This document shows, one piece after another, positions 31,129-41,685 of a stretch of 64,000 nt of DNA. Below the pieces are notes generated by a model. That model saw nothing but the letters and a program-made list of their open reading frames with translations. It did not search any database and was not told the DNA's origin. This stretch comes from an uncultured Sulfitobacter sp. (lineage in GTDB: Bacteria > Pseudomonadota > Alphaproteobacteria > Rhodobacterales > Rhodobacteraceae), in NCBI GenBank assembly GCA_905182645.1, contig CAJJCJ010000006.1:248001-312000 (forward strand), written 5' to 3'. Positions within the stretch are counted from its first letter, which is position 1; each line of letters opens with the position of its first letter. Made by a program: the position numbers and the translations under genes.

Positions 31129-31964
31129 TTAAGCGCCTTAAAGAAACGGTCCATCCGCCATGACCAAACCGCCAGCATTGACCGACCACCAGACGAGAAC
31201 ACAACGCGATCAGCACGGCCAACAAGGTCTTCGCGTGGCACAAACCCAACACCACGGGCAGCTTGGGCCACACGGCTATCAGTGGAGTTGTCACGGTTAT
31301 CCCCCATGAAGAAAAATTCATCTTCAGGAACGGTAAAGACGCCTGTATTGTCCAACGCTCGTTCGCCCACATTCAGAGTCGAATAGGTCACGCCGTTTGG
31401 CAATGTCTCAATCCGGCGTTCTTTTTCACAAACGGCCCCTTCGCCGACAACACCATTTGAACAACTCGGCTCGTATCCAAAACGACCTTGTGGGCCGTAA
31501 TCTTCAACGAACAGCCCTCCATCGGTGACGGGTACTTGCACGTCATTCAAATACAGGTTGCCGCTACGCATTTGCACACGGTCACCCGGCAAGCCGATCA
31601 CGCGCTTAACGAAATCGCGCCCTGTGACAGGGTGGCGGAACACAACGACATCGCCCCGTTCAGGATCGCTACCAAATAGGCGTTTATCAGCGCCTTTGAA
31701 CGCACCACAAAAGTCGTCAGCCCCAACATCCACACCCAGTTGCGGTATGCGAATAGACGGGCAAGACGCGTACGAATATCCGTAGGCCATCTTATTCACG
31801 AACAAGAAATCACCAATAAGAAGCGTTTCTTTCATCGATCCTGATGGAATCCAAAATGGCTGGAAAAAGATCGTGCGGAACACGCCTGCGATCATCAGCG
31901 CATAGACCACGGTTTTCACCGTTTCCTTAATGCCAGCCATCAGGCCACCTGTTTCTTCAGCCAT
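31125..31964 (-). CDS. lepB: Signal peptidase I
   Basis: LepB removes signal peptides at the periplasmic face of the inner membrane, 279 residues. One N-terminal membrane span lies near residues 15-30. The catalytic Ser is in [20 protein letters not shown] and the Lys in [32 protein letters not shown] is the C-terminal family box. It heads the lepB-rnc-era-DUF1491 chain of 4-base overlaps and lies 61 bases after acpS. Confidence 0.96.
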   Translation of the reverse strand: MAEETGGLMAGIKETVKTVVYALMIAGVFRTIFFQPFWIPSGSMKETLLIGDFLFVNKMAYGYSYASCPSIRIPQLGVDVGADDFCGAFKGADKRLFGSDPERGDVVVFRHPVTGRDFVKRVIGLPGDRVQMRSGNLYLNDVQVPVTDGGLFVEDYGPQGRFGYEPSCSNGVVGEGAVCEKERRIETLPNGVTYSTLNVGERALDNTGVFTVPEDEFFFMGDNRDNSTDSRVAQAARGVGFVPREDLVGRADRVVFSSGGRSMLAVWSWRMDRFFKALN

Positions 31965-32025
31965 CGAAAAATATCCCTCGTTCGTTCATCAAGGCGATAT
32001 GCGCCCCCGACCCTGCCCTGTCAAC

Positions 32026-32430
32026 CTATGCGTCAATTGGCACGGCCTCTATCATCACAAACGCTTGAGCCCACGGATGATCATCGGTCAGTGTTACATG
32101 GATCACGGCGCGGTGGCCCGCAGGCGTGAGCGCGTCCAGCCTGTCTTTGGCCCAGCCAGTGACTTCCATCGTGGGCTGACCGCTGCGCATGTTGCTAACG
32201 GCCATATCTTTCCACGAAATTCCCATCGCAAGACCGGTGCCAAGCGCCTTTGAACAGGCCTCTTTGGCAGCCCAGCGTTTGGCATATGTGCCTGCCACAT
32301 CGCGGCGGCGTTCTGCCTTGGCTTGTTCAATGTCGGTGAACACGCGGTTGCGAAACCGGTCGCCAAACCGATCAAGGGTCCCTTGGATACGCTCAATATT
32401 CGCAAGGTCCGTACCAATTCCAATAATCAT
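32026..32430 (-). CDS. acpS: Holo-[acyl-carrier-protein] synthase
   Basis: AcpS transfers 4'-phosphopantetheine from CoA to acyl carrier protein, 134 residues. The Asp of [12 protein letters not shown] and the Glu of [15 protein letters not shown] coordinate magnesium. [16 protein letters not shown] is the third block. Its start overlaps the stop of the Dabb-family gene by four bases, as the last of the pdxJ-lysE-Dabb-acpS chain. Confidence 0.95.
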   Translation of the reverse strand: MIIGIGTDLANIERIQGTLDRFGDRFRNRVFTDIEQAKAERRRDVAGTYAKRWAAKEACSKALGTGLAMGISWKDMAVSNMRSGQPTMEVTGWAKDRLDALTPAGHRAVIHVTLTDDHPWAQAFVMIEAVPIDA

Positions 32431-32729
32431 ACGTCTAAATCCATCACCATGATGCCGTCACCTCCGCCAACGCATAGTGCGCACAAACGCGCGCCCAGCG
32501 CTTGATGGGTCGGATCACTTGCGTATAGGTTCAGCGCGTCCAGATTATCGAATCTACAAATGAACCCATAGGGGTGATCAGGTGTCTTGTTTTCAACGTC
32601 ATGGTTCGGGCCATGCTGAAAGCCGTCAAAACCCGCAATATCAAGCCTAGCCAATCCGGCCATGACGGCTGCAAACTCTGCACCTTCATAGTCCGGCTTC
32701 AACCGCAACATCACAATATGCTGGATCAT
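32427..32729 (-). CDS. Dabb-family (stress-responsive alpha/beta barrel) protein
   Basis: The 100-residue ferredoxin-like dimeric barrel starts [20 protein letters not shown]. The typical helix-loop [20 protein letters not shown] and [20 protein letters not shown] follow. Dabb proteins are found in stress responses and as small cyclases or oxygenases; no specific role can be assigned. It is embedded between lysE and acpS with 4-base overlaps at both ends. Confidence 0.85.
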   Translation of the reverse strand: MIQHIVMLRLKPDYEGAEFAAVMAGLARLDIAGFDGFQHGPNHDVENKTPDHPYGFICRFDNLDALNLYASDPTHQALGARLCALCVGGGDGIMVMDLDV

Positions 32730-33349
32730 GTCAGCCGCGCCGTCAGGGTTTTAAGACCAGCAAGGCCAAAAAGCACCGCAAATGCGCCCTCAAACCAGCG
32801 GCGCAATCGTTGGTAGCCACGCACAAACATGCCTGTCGAAAACAACAAAGCATAGCCGAAGAACACACCGCACGACACTGACAGCAAGGCACCGTAGGTT
32901 TCAAAAACGGAAATTTGCGATGCCCCAACAGGAACAGCGATTGCAAAAACCGCACCCCATCCAAGGATCGCCTTTGGGTTTGTCAGGTGGATCAACAGCC
33001 CTTTGACATACAGCCGCCCCAACCCGCCCTGTCCTGCTGCAACAGGCATCAATGATTTGTCAGATAATGCGGACCGCGCGGCTTCATACGCCAAAAACAG
33101 CAGGTAGGCGGCTCCGACGTAGCGCAGGGTTTCAACGACCCATGCATTTGCAGCCATCAGCGCGCTTAGTCCCAAAGCAGCAGCAAGCCCCCACGTGGCC
33201 GAACCACAAAAGATACCTGCGGCAACAGCCAGCCCAGCTGTGCGACCGCGGTTCATCGACACGCCAGCAATGGCAAGCGTCGCAGGACCAGGTGACCCTC
33301 CGCCAATCGCCCAAGCGACGAGTAAAAGAGAAAACTCAAATCCCGTCAT
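32726..33349 (-). CDS. LysE/RhtB-family translocator
   Basis: This amino-acid or metabolite exporter has 207 residues and about six membrane segments. The family motif GGSPGPATLAIAGVSMNRGR lies at residues 17-36, followed by GLAVAAGIFCGSATWGLAAA. HLTNPKAILGWGAVFAIAVP is the mid-protein NPK block. The substrate is unknown. It is between pdxJ and the Dabb gene, overlapping each by four bases. Confidence 0.9.
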   Translation of the reverse strand: MTGFEFSLLLVAWAIGGGSPGPATLAIAGVSMNRGRTAGLAVAAGIFCGSATWGLAAALGLSALMAANAWVVETLRYVGAAYLLFLAYEAARSALSDKSLMPVAAGQGGLGRLYVKGLLIHLTNPKAILGWGAVFAIAVPVGASQISVFETYGALLSVSCGVFFGYALLFSTGMFVRGYQRLRRWFEGAFAVLFGLAGLKTLTARLT

Positions 33350-34092
33350 TTGCGCGCTTCATCCATGTGCCGACGCATCTCAGTTACCGCAGGTCCAAGA
33401 CCCTGAAAGATCGCCTCGCCGATGATGAAGTGCCCGATGTTCAGTTCCGCCACTTGGGGCAGTGCTGCGACAGGGCCGACGCTATCATAGGTCAGGCCGT
33501 GGCCAACGTGTACTTCGAGCCCCAAGCTATGCGCGTAGGCAGTCATATCGGCGATCTTGGCCAGTTCAACATCGCGGTCGTCCCAGCGCCCTTCGGCCCA
33601 TGCATCAGCGTAGGCACCAGCATGTAATTCAATCACGGGTGCGCCGATCCGTAGGCACGCATCCACTTGCGCACGGTCAGCGGCGATAAACATCGACACG
33701 CGGGCGCCTATGTCGCGAAACGGTGCAATATATGCGGCAAGTGCATTGTCATTCCCCGCGACGTCCAAGCCGCCCTCGGTGGTACGTTCTTCGCGCTTTT
33801 CAGGGACGAGGCAGATCGCATGCGGTTTATGACGTAGCGCAATTGCTTGCATTTCATCCGTTGCGGCCATCTCGAAATTCAGTGGCACAGTCAGCGCAGC
33901 CATCAGACCATCAATGTCCGCATCAACAATATGGCGGCGATCTTCGCGCAGGTGGGCGGTGATGCCGTCAGCGCCAGCGGCCTCGGCCATTACAGCCGCG
34001 CGAACGGGATCGGGATTATCACCTCCACGGGCATTGCGAATGGTTGCCACGTGATCGATGTTGACGCCAAGGCGCAATTTATCAGCAGTCAT
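33346..34092 (-). CDS. pdxJ: Pyridoxine 5'-phosphate synthase
   Basis: PdxJ condenses 1-deoxyxylulose 5-phosphate and 3-amino-2-oxopropyl phosphate to pyridoxine 5'-phosphate, 248 residues, TIM barrel. [20 protein letters not shown] is the N-terminal signature. [20 protein letters not shown] and [20 protein letters not shown] carry the phosphate-binding and catalytic His residues. It heads the operon pdxJ-lysE-Dabb-acpS. Confidence 0.96.
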   Translation of the reverse strand: MTADKLRLGVNIDHVATIRNARGGDNPDPVRAAVMAEAAGADGITAHLREDRRHIVDADIDGLMAALTVPLNFEMAATDEMQAIALRHKPHAICLVPEKREERTTEGGLDVAGNDNALAAYIAPFRDIGARVSMFIAADRAQVDACLRIGAPVIELHAGAYADAWAEGRWDDRDVELAKIADMTAYAHSLGLEVHVGHGLTYDSVGPVAALPQVAELNIGHFIIGEAIFQGLGPAVTEMRRHMDEARK

Positions 34093-34136
34093 CGGAACCT
34101 CCAGTTGGGCAGCATTACAAGCAAAAGCTAGCCCGC

Positions 34137-34814
34137 TTATGCGCTGTCGTCACCCACTTGCGGTGTCTTTTTATTTAACTGACCCAACTTAGCACGCAAT
34201 ACCTTTTGCCGACGGGTTTGATGACCGCGAATGACAGGAACTGCGATCATGTAACAAACAGTCGCCGCAATAACGCCCGGAATGACAGAGCCAATCATAT
34301 AGGGGAAAAATACTTCTTCATAGAAACTCTGCAAACCATGCCAATCGGCACGCTCGTGGGTAAATATTGCTTTGATGTTATGCGTGATATCGGCAAAGGC
34401 GTCAGCAAAACGACAACCGATCCCGCAGAAATCAGCGGGGATATCTTTGCCGAACCCAAAGGTCGCAGCATTAAACGGGAGGCCCAGCATCCAGTAACCT
34501 GTACCAAGTGACGCGATCGCAATAGGTATATATGTGGGCGGGAAACCAAAGAACGTAGCCATCAAAGATGCCAAAATGTTGCCGCGCATCAGTTTAGCGA
34601 TAACCGCCGCAATCACAAAATGCAGACCGTAAAACGGGGTGAATGCCGCAAACACACCCGCCCATATTCCGCGTGAAATTTTCTCGGGCGTGTCGGGCAA
34701 ACGGCGGACGCGATGCCCGACGTATTCAAACGCACGCACCCATCCGCCACGCGGATAAAGCGAGCGGCCGACGATCTCGCCGATTGATCGTCTTTCCCTG
34801 CGTTTAAATACCAA
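34137..34814 (-). CDS. DUF2062 domain membrane protein
   Basis: The 225-residue product contains the DUF2062 block SRGIWAGVFAAFTPFYGLHF and FFGFPPTYIPIAIASLGTGY. Three or four membrane segments are present, and the tail is basic (RGHQTRRQKVLRAKLGQLNK). Function is unknown. It lies between rsh and pdxJ on the same strand; the 21-base gap after rsh suggests co-transcription. Confidence 0.85.
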   Translation of the reverse strand: MVFKRRERRSIGEIVGRSLYPRGGWVRAFEYVGHRVRRLPDTPEKISRGIWAGVFAAFTPFYGLHFVIAAVIAKLMRGNILASLMATFFGFPPTYIPIAIASLGTGYWMLGLPFNAATFGFGKDIPADFCGIGCRFADAFADITHNIKAIFTHERADWHGLQSFYEEVFFPYMIGSVIPGVIAATVCYMIAVPVIRGHQTRRQKVLRAKLGQLNKKTPQVGDDSA

Positions 34815-34835
34815 CCGAATTGTCCTTTGTGTAGC

Positions 34836-36971
34836 TTAGCTGCGCGAGGCGCTAGCGAGGGCGGGATCTCTGTGCCGCGCAAGCGACGACACGTTGCTGT
34901 CTGCGGACAACGCCGTGGTCACACGGTGCAGATGTTCATGATCGCTTAAATCGACATCAAGCAACAGGCGGAAATAGTCTGGTTTACGATCAATAAACCG
35001 TAGGTCCGAAATATTTGCATTTTGTTCACCGATCAACGAGCAAATACGGCCCAATACACCGGCGTCATTTGTGATCGTCACGTCAAACGTTACCGTATTG
35101 GCTGACCTATGCGTGCCCTCTTGCCAATGCAAGTCGACCCAACGATCCGGTTGATCCTCAAAATCAGCCAATGCATCACAATCGATGGCGTGTACGACGG
35201 CGCCCTGACCACGATATGTGATCCCGATAATGCGTTCACCCGGCACTGGCTGACAGCAACGGGCGCGTTTATGCTGTTGGTCGGCCTCAAGACCAATGAC
35301 TGCCCGCTTTGCTTCGATCTCATTACCCTGCTTTTCAGCCAACTTGGGATAGATACGGCGGACGATCTCGTGGGCGGTAATCTCGGCTGATCCAAGGCGC
35401 GCAAGCATTTCTTCGGTGTCTTCCAGCGCCATTTCTTTTGCAGCTGTTGCAAGCGCCTTGTCGGTCGCCTTTTTACCGATCTGTTCGAACGCAACACGGG
35501 CCAATTCACGACCCAAACGCACAAACCGACCGCGATCTTGTTCACGCAAGAACCGGCGGATCGCTGTTTTGGCACGGCCAGTCACAGCGATGTCGATCCA
35601 CGTGGCCTGAGGTTTTTGACCTTCAGCGGTGACAACTTCGACTGATTGTCCGTTCTTTAGGCGGGTCCAAAGCGGCACGCGCAAGCCATCAACCTTGGCC
35701 CCCACACATGCAGACCCGATCCGCGTGTGGATCGCATAAGCAAAATCAATTGGGGTCGCCCCGCGCGGCAGTTTGATCACGTCGCCTTTTGGCGTAAAAC
35801 AGAACACTTGGTCCTGATACATTTCAAGCTTAACCGCCTCGAGAAATTCATCGTGGCCGTGGCTATCATCAAGCCGTTCTGTGATGCCTGAAATCCATGC
35901 CACCGGATCAACAGCAAAGCGGTTTTCGACGCGTTCACCATTGCGGTACGACCAATGGGCAGCAACACCAGTTTCAGCAACTTCGTGCATTTCGCGGGTG
36001 CGAATTTGAACCTCGACCCGTTTACCATCGCGGCCCGACACTGTGGTGTGGATCGACCGATAGCCGTTGGACTTGGGCTGGCTGATATAGTCCTTGAACC
36101 GACCGGGCACAGATTTCCATCGCTGATGGATCGCGCCCAGCGCACGGTAGCAATCGGCCTCAGTCGCAGTGACCACGCGAAACCCGTAAATGTCGGACAG
36201 CCGGCTAAAGCCTTGCTCTTTTTCCTCCATCTTACGCCAGATCGAAAACGGCTTTTTTGCACGGCCCATAACGGTCGCAGTGATATCCGCTTTTTCCAGC
36301 TCGACGCGCATATCCGCCGTAATACGTTCTACAACGTCGCCTGTTTCACGTTGCAACGTGATAAAACGACGGATGATGGAATTTCGGCCTTCAGGGTTCA
36401 GGACGCGGAATGCCAAATCCTCTAGCTCTTCGCGCATCCACTGCATACCCATACGGCCAGCAAGCGGGGCGTAGATATCCATCGTCTCGCGGGCCTTTTG
36501 GACCTGCTTGTCGGGGAGCATTGATTTGATCGTACGCATGTTGTGCAAACGGTCCGCGAGTTTAACAAGCGTCACACGCAAGTCGCGGCTGGTTGCCATA
36601 AACAATTTGCGGAAGTTTTCGGCCTGCTTGGTCTGCGTGCTGGTAAGCTGCAGGTTGGTCAGCTTGGTCACACCATCGACAAGTTCGGCAATCTCATTGC
36701 CAAACCGTTCGGACACCTCGGCATATGTCGCCTTGGTGTCCTCAATAGTGTCATGCAGCAACGCCGTCACAAGGGTCGCGTCATCCATTTGCTGTTCTGC
36801 AAGGATGGTCGTGACGGCAACAGGGTGGGTGTAATATGGCTCGCCCGAATGACGGAACTGCCCCTCGTGCATGTCTTGGCCATAAGCAAAGGCATCACGC
36901 AGCAGTGGTTCATTCAAGCGGGGGTTATAAGCGCGGACCAGAGCGATCAGATCATCTACTGTCGTCGTCAT
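34836..36971 (-). CDS. Bifunctional (p)ppGpp synthetase/hydrolase (Rsh)
   Basis: The 711-residue RelA/SpoT homologue makes and degrades (p)ppGpp. The HD hydrolase domain (residues about 45-145) has YTHPVAVTTILAEQQMDDAT and ALLHDTIEDTKATYAEVSER, so the hydrolase appears intact. The synthetase (about 240-350) has QPKSNGYRSIHTTVSGRDGK and EVQIRTREMHEVAETGVAAH. TGS follows (DVIKLPRGATPIDFAYAIHT), then a C-terminal ACT domain (ISDLRFIDRK). Alphaproteobacteria usually carry a single such long Rsh. It lies 27 bases after rpoZ. Confidence 0.95.
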   Translation of the reverse strand: MTTTVDDLIALVRAYNPRLNEPLLRDAFAYGQDMHEGQFRHSGEPYYTHPVAVTTILAEQQMDDATLVTALLHDTIEDTKATYAEVSERFGNEIAELVDGVTKLTNLQLTSTQTKQAENFRKLFMATSRDLRVTLVKLADRLHNMRTIKSMLPDKQVQKARETMDIYAPLAGRMGMQWMREELEDLAFRVLNPEGRNSIIRRFITLQRETGDVVERITADMRVELEKADITATVMGRAKKPFSIWRKMEEKEQGFSRLSDIYGFRVVTATEADCYRALGAIHQRWKSVPGRFKDYISQPKSNGYRSIHTTVSGRDGKRVEVQIRTREMHEVAETGVAAHWSYRNGERVENRFAVDPVAWISGITERLDDSHGHDEFLEAVKLEMYQDQVFCFTPKGDVIKLPRGATPIDFAYAIHTRIGSACVGAKVDGLRVPLWTRLKNGQSVEVVTAEGQKPQATWIDIAVTGRAKTAIRRFLREQDRGRFVRLGRELARVAFEQIGKKATDKALATAAKEMALEDTEEMLARLGSAEITAHEIVRRIYPKLAEKQGNEIEAKRAVIGLEADQQHKRARCCQPVPGERIIGITYRGQGAVVHAIDCDALADFEDQPDRWVDLHWQEGTHRSANTVTFDVTITNDAGVLGRICSLIGEQNANISDLRFIDRKPDYFRLLLDVDLSDHEHLHRVTTALSADSNVSSLARHRDPALASASRS

Positions 36972-36998
36972 CTGGTCCGTGCCTATGTTTGTTAGCGA

Positions 36999-37352
36999 TT
37001 AACGCTGGCCTTGGGCGTCCATCAGGGCGCGCAACAATTTTTCTTCAGACATGTCATCTTCGACAGGCTTGTCAGTTTCAGCGCCCATCAACAGGGACAT
37101 GCTGTCTTCTTCAGGCTCATCTACTTCAATCTGAGTCTGGTTTGCTTCGATCTGTCGCTCGCGCAGATCATCAGCACGCTGGGTTTCTTCCGCAATTTCA
37201 CGCAGGGACACAACAGGGTTTTTGTCGTTGTCACGGGACACGGTGACTGGGGAACCAGCCGATATTTCACGGGCACGGTGGGCTGCAAGCATCACAAGTT
37301 CAAAACGGTTCGGAACCTTATCGACGCAGTCTTCTACGGTAACGCGGGCCAT
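36999..37352 (-). CDS. rpoZ: DNA-directed RNA polymerase subunit omega
   Basis: Omega, 117 residues, wraps the beta' C-terminus and in proteobacteria forms part of a ppGpp site. The start [20 protein letters not shown] and [16 protein letters not shown] are diagnostic, and the long acidic tail is typical of Rhodobacteraceae. I rejected an upstream 30-codon extension. The pairing with rsh, 27 bases downstream, is conserved from E. coli (rpoZ-spoT) to alphaproteobacteria. Confidence 0.95.
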   Translation of the reverse strand: MARVTVEDCVDKVPNRFELVMLAAHRAREISAGSPVTVSRDNDKNPVVSLREIAEETQRADDLRERQIEANQTQIEVDEPEEDSMSLLMGAETDKPVEDDMSEEKLLRALMDAQGQR

Positions 37353-37463
37353 TGGCGTTCTCCAATCAATCGTACGGGGGTCATTATTAAAGGCGTCAGA
37401 TAGCGCCGTTAGCCCCCAATGACAAGGGGTTAGGCGCATCACAGACGAACAACGCTGCGCACC

Positions 37464-37994
37464 TCATCTGCCAGGACGGGCATCGCGCATTTGAACCACC
37501 GACTGGCCCAACACCGGATGCACCCAATCGGGTGCCACATCAGCAAGCGGGACCAACACAAATGACCGATCTTGCACCCGCGGATGCGGCAAAATCAACT
37601 GATCTGGCGCGGTTTGAGCCTGCAAATCGGGCGCAAGGCCGTGCCAGTGGGTATAAGTCGGCAGATCAGGACAGACCTGATTGCCCAGCGCGATTAAATC
37701 CAAATCGAGTGTGCGTTGCCCCCAACGCAAGGTCCGTGTGCGGGCGGCTTCTGCCTCAATCTGGTGCAAAATGGCAAGCACTTCTTGCGCTGGTAAACCC
37801 GTTGGGATGCGAATCGCTGCATTCACAAAATCAGGGCCAGCACCCGCCGGAAACGCAGGCGTGCCGTAAAGCGGGCTTTGCACTGCATCCGTCCCCAACC
37901 GACCCACTAATTCTGATATAGCTTTTAGGACAGTTGCCGTGGGGTCACCCCAAGGCGAAAATACGTTACTTCCAAGGGCAATAAGCGCATGCAT
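37464..37994 (-). CDS. folK: 2-Amino-4-hydroxy-6-hydroxymethyldihydropteridine pyrophosphokinase
   Basis: FolK pyrophosphorylates the pterin precursor of folate, 176 residues. MHALIALGSN is the family N-terminus, which decides the start, 11 codons inside the open frame. The signature RWGQRTLDLDLIALGNQ near residue 90 holds the catalytic Asp pair and Arg. LPHPRVQDRSFVLVPLADVA closes the domain. It is upstream of rpoZ on the same strand. Confidence 0.94.
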   Translation of the reverse strand: MHALIALGSNVFSPWGDPTATVLKAISELVGRLGTDAVQSPLYGTPAFPAGAGPDFVNAAIRIPTGLPAQEVLAILHQIEAEAARTRTLRWGQRTLDLDLIALGNQVCPDLPTYTHWHGLAPDLQAQTAPDQLILPHPRVQDRSFVLVPLADVAPDWVHPVLGQSVVQMRDARPGR

Positions 37995-38141
37995 TCGGAA
38001 ATCAGAGTTTGAAAGGGTTTGCAGCACAACATTTTCCTGATATGATATTAACGATTTAAAATTTTTCTTATACCACTCATACGCTAACCGCCACTCACAC
38101 GCTTACCACCAGAGCACGACATTCACCCGAAAGGACATTTT

Positions 38142-38714
38142 ATGTTTTATCGTGACGAGCGGCTGGCGCTCTTCATTGATGGATCAAACCTATACGCCGC
38201 AGCCAAGGCACTTGGGTTCGACATCGACTATAAGTTACTGAGGGCAGAATTTATGCGCCGTGGCAAAATGCTGCGTGCATTTTACTATACCGCACTTTTA
38301 GAAAACGACGAATACTCACCGATCCGCCCATTGGTTGATTGGTTGAATTACAACGGCTTTACGATGGTGACTAAGCCCGCCAAGGAATACACCGACAGCA
38401 TGGGTCGGCGTAAAGTCAAAGGCAACATGGACATTGAATTGGCCGTCGATGCGATGGAACTTGCGCCTCATGTTGATCACGTTGTGATCTTTTCAGGGGA
38501 TGGCGATTTTCGCCCCTTGGTTGAAGCATTGCAGCGCAAAGGTGTCCGGGTTTCGGTTGTATCTACAATCCGTAGTCAACCGCCTATGATCTCGGACGAT
38601 CTACGTCGGCAATGTGACAACTTCATCGAGCTTGATGAATTGCGCGATGTTGTTGGCCGACCAATCCGCGAACCACGTCAAGAAGTTACGCCTGCACAGT
38701 CAGACGATACTTAG
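38142..38714 (+). CDS. NYN-domain (LabA-like) putative nuclease
   Basis: The 190-residue product is a PIN-like NYN domain. LALFIDGSNLYAAAKALGFD carries the first Asp, KGNMDIELAVDAMELAP the second, and VIFSGDGDFRPLVEALQRKG the third acidic cluster. These residues bind metal in related RNases. The substrate is unknown. It stands alone between folK (divergent) and ispH, with an AAAGGA site before ATG and its own terminator. The 110 bases upstream are AT-rich and probably hold both promoters. Confidence 0.88.
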   Translation: MFYRDERLALFIDGSNLYAAAKALGFDIDYKLLRAEFMRRGKMLRAFYYTALLENDEYSPIRPLVDWLNYNGFTMVTKPAKEYTDSMGRRKVKGNMDIELAVDAMELAPHVDHVVIFSGDGDFRPLVEALQRKGVRVSVVSTIRSQPPMISDDLRRQCDNFIELDELRDVVGRPIREPRQEVTPAQSDDT

Positions 38715-38745
38715 GCTATTCATCGGAAATTATTGCACCGAAATG

Positions 38746-38782
38746 GGGCCGCGCGGAAATCACTCATCGCGCGGCCCTTTTC
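38746..38782 (+). terminator. Terminator after the NYN gene
   Basis: GGGCCGCGCG and CGCGCGGCCC form perfect 10-base arms across GAAATCACTCAT, followed by TTTT. Confidence 0.92.
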
Positions 38783-38832
38783 GTTTGTGCGCTTTGGGCT
38801 TAGGTCTGTGACAAGCCACGTCGGAGACACCC

Positions 38833-39783
38833 ATGACCAAACCAGCGCTAACCCTTTACCTTGCCGCGCCACGCGGTTTTTGCGCAGGCGTGGACCGCGC
38901 CATCAAGATCGTCGAATTGGCGATCGAAAAATGGGGTGCGCCAGTTTATGTACGCCATGAGATAGTGCACAATAAATTTGTGGTTGATGGGCTGCGCGAC
39001 AAAGGGGCGATCTTTGTCGAAGAGTTAGACGAATGCCCGCCCGACCGTCCAGTGATATTTTCGGCGCACGGCGTGCCCAAATCAGTGCCGCAAGCCGCCC
39101 AAGCCCGCGAGATGGTCTATGTCGATGCCACTTGCCCGCTGGTAAGCAAAGTCCACATCGAAGCCCAGCGCCACGCGGACGCCGGTCTGCAAATGATTAT
39201 GATCGGCCACGAAGGCCACCCCGAAACGGTAGGCACAATGGGGCAATTGCCTGACAGCGAAGTGCTGTTGGTCGAAACTGTAGCCGATGTAAGCCGCGTC
39301 ACCCCGCGTGATCCAGCAAAGCTCGCGTATGTGACCCAGACGACCCTGTCAGTGGATGACACCTCTGACATCGTGGCCGCCTTAAACACCCGCTTTCCAG
39401 CGATCATCGGCCCGCACAAAGAAGACATCTGCTATGCCACCACAAACCGCCAAGAAGCAGTGAAGGCGATGGCCCCAAAATGCGATGCGATGCTTGTTGT
39501 GGGCGCCCCAAACTCATCAAATTCTAAACGCTTAGTTGAAGTCGGCGCGCGCGCGGGTTGCCCCTATGCCCAGCTGGTGCAGCGAGCGACCGATATTGAT
39601 TGGCGGGCACTTGAGGGCATCAAAACAATGGGGATCACAGCAGGCGCATCGGCCCCCGAAGTATTGATCAACGAGGTCATCGACGCGTTCCGCGACCATT
39701 ACGACGTGACCACGCAGATTGTCGAAACAGCTGTTGAGAATGTTGAGTTCAAAGTGCCACGGGTTCTGCGTGAAACAGCCTAA
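38833..39783 (+). CDS. ispH: 4-Hydroxy-3-methylbut-2-enyl diphosphate reductase
   Basis: IspH performs the last step of the MEP isoprenoid pathway, making IPP and DMAPP with a [4Fe-4S] cluster, 316 residues. The three cluster cysteines lie in [26 protein letters not shown] and [28 protein letters not shown] and [11 protein letters not shown] complete the fold. It starts a plus-strand run continuing with a methyltransferase and rnhA. Confidence 0.97.
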   Translation: MTKPALTLYLAAPRGFCAGVDRAIKIVELAIEKWGAPVYVRHEIVHNKFVVDGLRDKGAIFVEELDECPPDRPVIFSAHGVPKSVPQAAQAREMVYVDATCPLVSKVHIEAQRHADAGLQMIMIGHEGHPETVGTMGQLPDSEVLLVETVADVSRVTPRDPAKLAYVTQTTLSVDDTSDIVAALNTRFPAIIGPHKEDICYATTNRQEAVKAMAPKCDAMLVVGAPNSSNSKRLVEVGARAGCPYAQLVQRATDIDWRALEGIKTMGITAGASAPEVLINEVIDAFRDHYDVTTQIVETAVENVEFKVPRVLRETA

Positions 39784-39801
39784 GGAAATGCCAACAACCC
39801 A

Positions 39802-39836
39802 GCCCTCTGGGGGACATATTTGTGCTCGGAAAAAGG
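39802..39836 (+). repeat. Dispersed TATTTG element, very degenerate copy
   Basis: GCCCTCTGGGGGACATATTT, then GTGCTCGGAAAAAGG, keeps the skeleton GCC-CT-GG-GG-TATTT-A-AAAG-G of the elements at 29135 and 42388. It occupies the ispH-methyltransferase gap. Confidence 0.3.
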
Positions 39837-39901
39837 CCACGGCAGCGCACATGATCGAGAAGACATGACACAGATACCACATACCGTGAAAGTGACATCT
39901 G

Positions 39902-40498
39902 ATGCCTGACGCAAAAACCATCGCATTCTATGACGCTGCCGCCGAACGCTATGCAAACATGACCGGAACTGACGCGCCGTCCGATCAGCTAGTGGCGTTT
40001 ATGGCGCTGTTGCCGCCACATGCACACGTGCTTGATCTTGGCTGTGGACCAGCGCGTGCATCTGTTCATATGCGCGATGCTGGGTTTGTGCCCGATCCGG
40101 TTGATGCATCGCAAGGGATGATCGATCTGGCCAATGAGACCCATCAAATTGGCGCACGTAAGCTGACGTTTGATGATGTGGATATGGTCAATACCTACGA
40201 CGGGATTTGGGCGAATTTTTCACTGCTGCACGCACCGCGCGCGGATTTACCGCGAATACTCGCAGCATTGGCAACAGCACTGCATGCCAATGGCGTTCTC
40301 CATGTTGCGCTGAAGACCGGATCTGGCGAGGCCCGCGACGATATTGACCGACTTTATACCTACCTGACCGTCACTGAATTACATGACCTGCTGACAACTG
40401 CTGGCTTTGCGGTTATCGCGACCGTTGAAGGGCACGAGATCGGCTGCGCAGGCACCGATGACCCGTTTGTCGCAATGAGGGCACGTAAAAATGACTAA
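39902..40498 (+). CDS. Class I SAM-dependent methyltransferase
   Basis: The 198-residue product has a Rossmann methyltransferase fold: motif [21 protein letters not shown] near residue 42, [11 protein letters not shown] (motif II) and [20 protein letters not shown] (motif IV). The acceptor is unknown. It overlaps rnhA by eight bases and ends close to it, so the two are co-translated. There is no sign of a specific pathway partner. Confidence 0.88.
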   Translation: MPDAKTIAFYDAAAERYANMTGTDAPSDQLVAFMALLPPHAHVLDLGCGPARASVHMRDAGFVPDPVDASQGMIDLANETHQIGARKLTFDDVDMVNTYDGIWANFSLLHAPRADLPRILAALATALHANGVLHVALKTGSGEARDDIDRLYTYLTVTELHDLLTTAGFAVIATVEGHEIGCAGTDDPFVAMRARKND

Positions 40499-40943
40499 GC
40501 TTTTCGCCTATACCGATGGGGCATGTTCGGGCAATCCAGGACCGGGTGGTTGGGGCACGATCCTGATCGCACGCGACGGCGATGCCGAGGTTAAAAAGCG
40601 CGAACTTAACGGTGGTGCGGCCCTAACCACGAACAACCAGATGGAGCTAATGGCCGCGATCTCTGCGCTTGAAGCATTGGAACGGCCCAGCGCGCTAACA
40701 GTCGTGACCGACAGCGTTTACGTCAAAGACGGGATCACAAAGTGGATCTTTGGTTGGAAGAAAAAGGGCTGGAAAACCGCCGCGAACAAGCCTGTCAAAA
40801 ACGAAGAGCTTTGGAAGCGGCTTGATGCGGCAACTGTGCGCCACGATGTGACATGGGAATGGGTCAAAGGCCACGTGGGCCATCCTGAAAACGAACGCGC
40901 CGACGAATTGGCGCGCGCAGGCATGGCACCTTACAAAACATAA
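40491..40943 (+). CDS. rnhA: Ribonuclease HI
   Basis: RNase HI degrades RNA in RNA-DNA hybrids, 150 residues. All catalytic acids are visible: Asp in [19 protein letters not shown], Glu in [16 protein letters not shown], Asp in [12 protein letters not shown] and the final Asp in [15 protein letters not shown]. The basic handle [20 protein letters not shown] is present. It overlaps the methyltransferase gene. Confidence 0.97.
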   Translation: MTKLFAYTDGACSGNPGPGGWGTILIARDGDAEVKKRELNGGAALTTNNQMELMAAISALEALERPSALTVVTDSVYVKDGITKWIFGWKKKGWKTAANKPVKNEELWKRLDAATVRHDVTWEWVKGHVGHPENERADELARAGMAPYKT

Positions 40944-40989
40944 ACGCGCATGGATTGCATACGTATGCACGAGGTGGCACAGTCGTCTT

Positions 40990-41685
40990 ATGATGAACAA
41001 TGATCCGCTTTTAATGATTCCCGGCATGATGTGCGATGCACGGCTGTTCACGCCGCAAATAGATATGTTTTCTCATGATCGGATGATCGTGGTAGCCCCT
41101 CTTGTAGGGGATACCATCACCGAGATCGCGACGCGGATATTGGATCAAGCGCCCCTGCGTTTTGCATTGGCAGGGCTTTCCATGGGCGGGATTGTCGCGA
41201 TGGAAATGTGGGCACAGGCCCCCGACCGGATCAGCCGGATCGCCCTACTTGATACCAACCCCAAGGCCGAACATCCGAAAGTTGCCGTAGGCCGCGAGCC
41301 ACAGATTGCGGCAGCCCTTGCAGGTGACTTGCGCCGTGTGATGCGCGACGAAATGAAACCAAACTATCTGGCTGACGGGCCGACCCAAGGCGCTGTCCTT
41401 GATATGTGTATGTCGATGGCTGAAACCTTGGGTCCTGATGCATTTGTGCGCCAATCGCGCGCGTTGCAAACCCGCCCTGATCAGCAGAACGCACTGCGCG
41501 GCGTCACTGTGCCTGCGCTTGTCTTATGTGGGGCGGATGACACGCTTTGCCCGATCCACCGACACGAACTGATGGCGGATTTGATCCCCAACGCGACCCT
41601 CACAATTATACCAAACGCAGGGCACTTGCCGACGCTTGAGCAACCCGACCTAACCAATAAGGCGATTTTACAATGGCTAACATGA
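40990..41685 (+). CDS. Alpha/beta-hydrolase
   Basis: The 231-residue hydrolase has the nucleophile elbow FALAGLSMGGIVAMEM (Ser near residue 64). The Asp is in LVLCGADDTLCP and the His in IPNAGHLPTLEQPD, giving a full catalytic triad. Closest in style to small carboxylesterases; the substrate is unknown. Its stop codon overlaps the start region of the RraA-family gene, which suggests joint translation. Confidence 0.85.
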   Translation: MMNNDPLLMIPGMMCDARLFTPQIDMFSHDRMIVVAPLVGDTITEIATRILDQAPLRFALAGLSMGGIVAMEMWAQAPDRISRIALLDTNPKAEHPKVAVGREPQIAAALAGDLRRVMRDEMKPNYLADGPTQGAVLDMCMSMAETLGPDAFVRQSRALQTRPDQQNALRGVTVPALVLCGADDTLCPIHRHELMADLIPNATLTIIPNAGHLPTLEQPDLTNKAILQWLT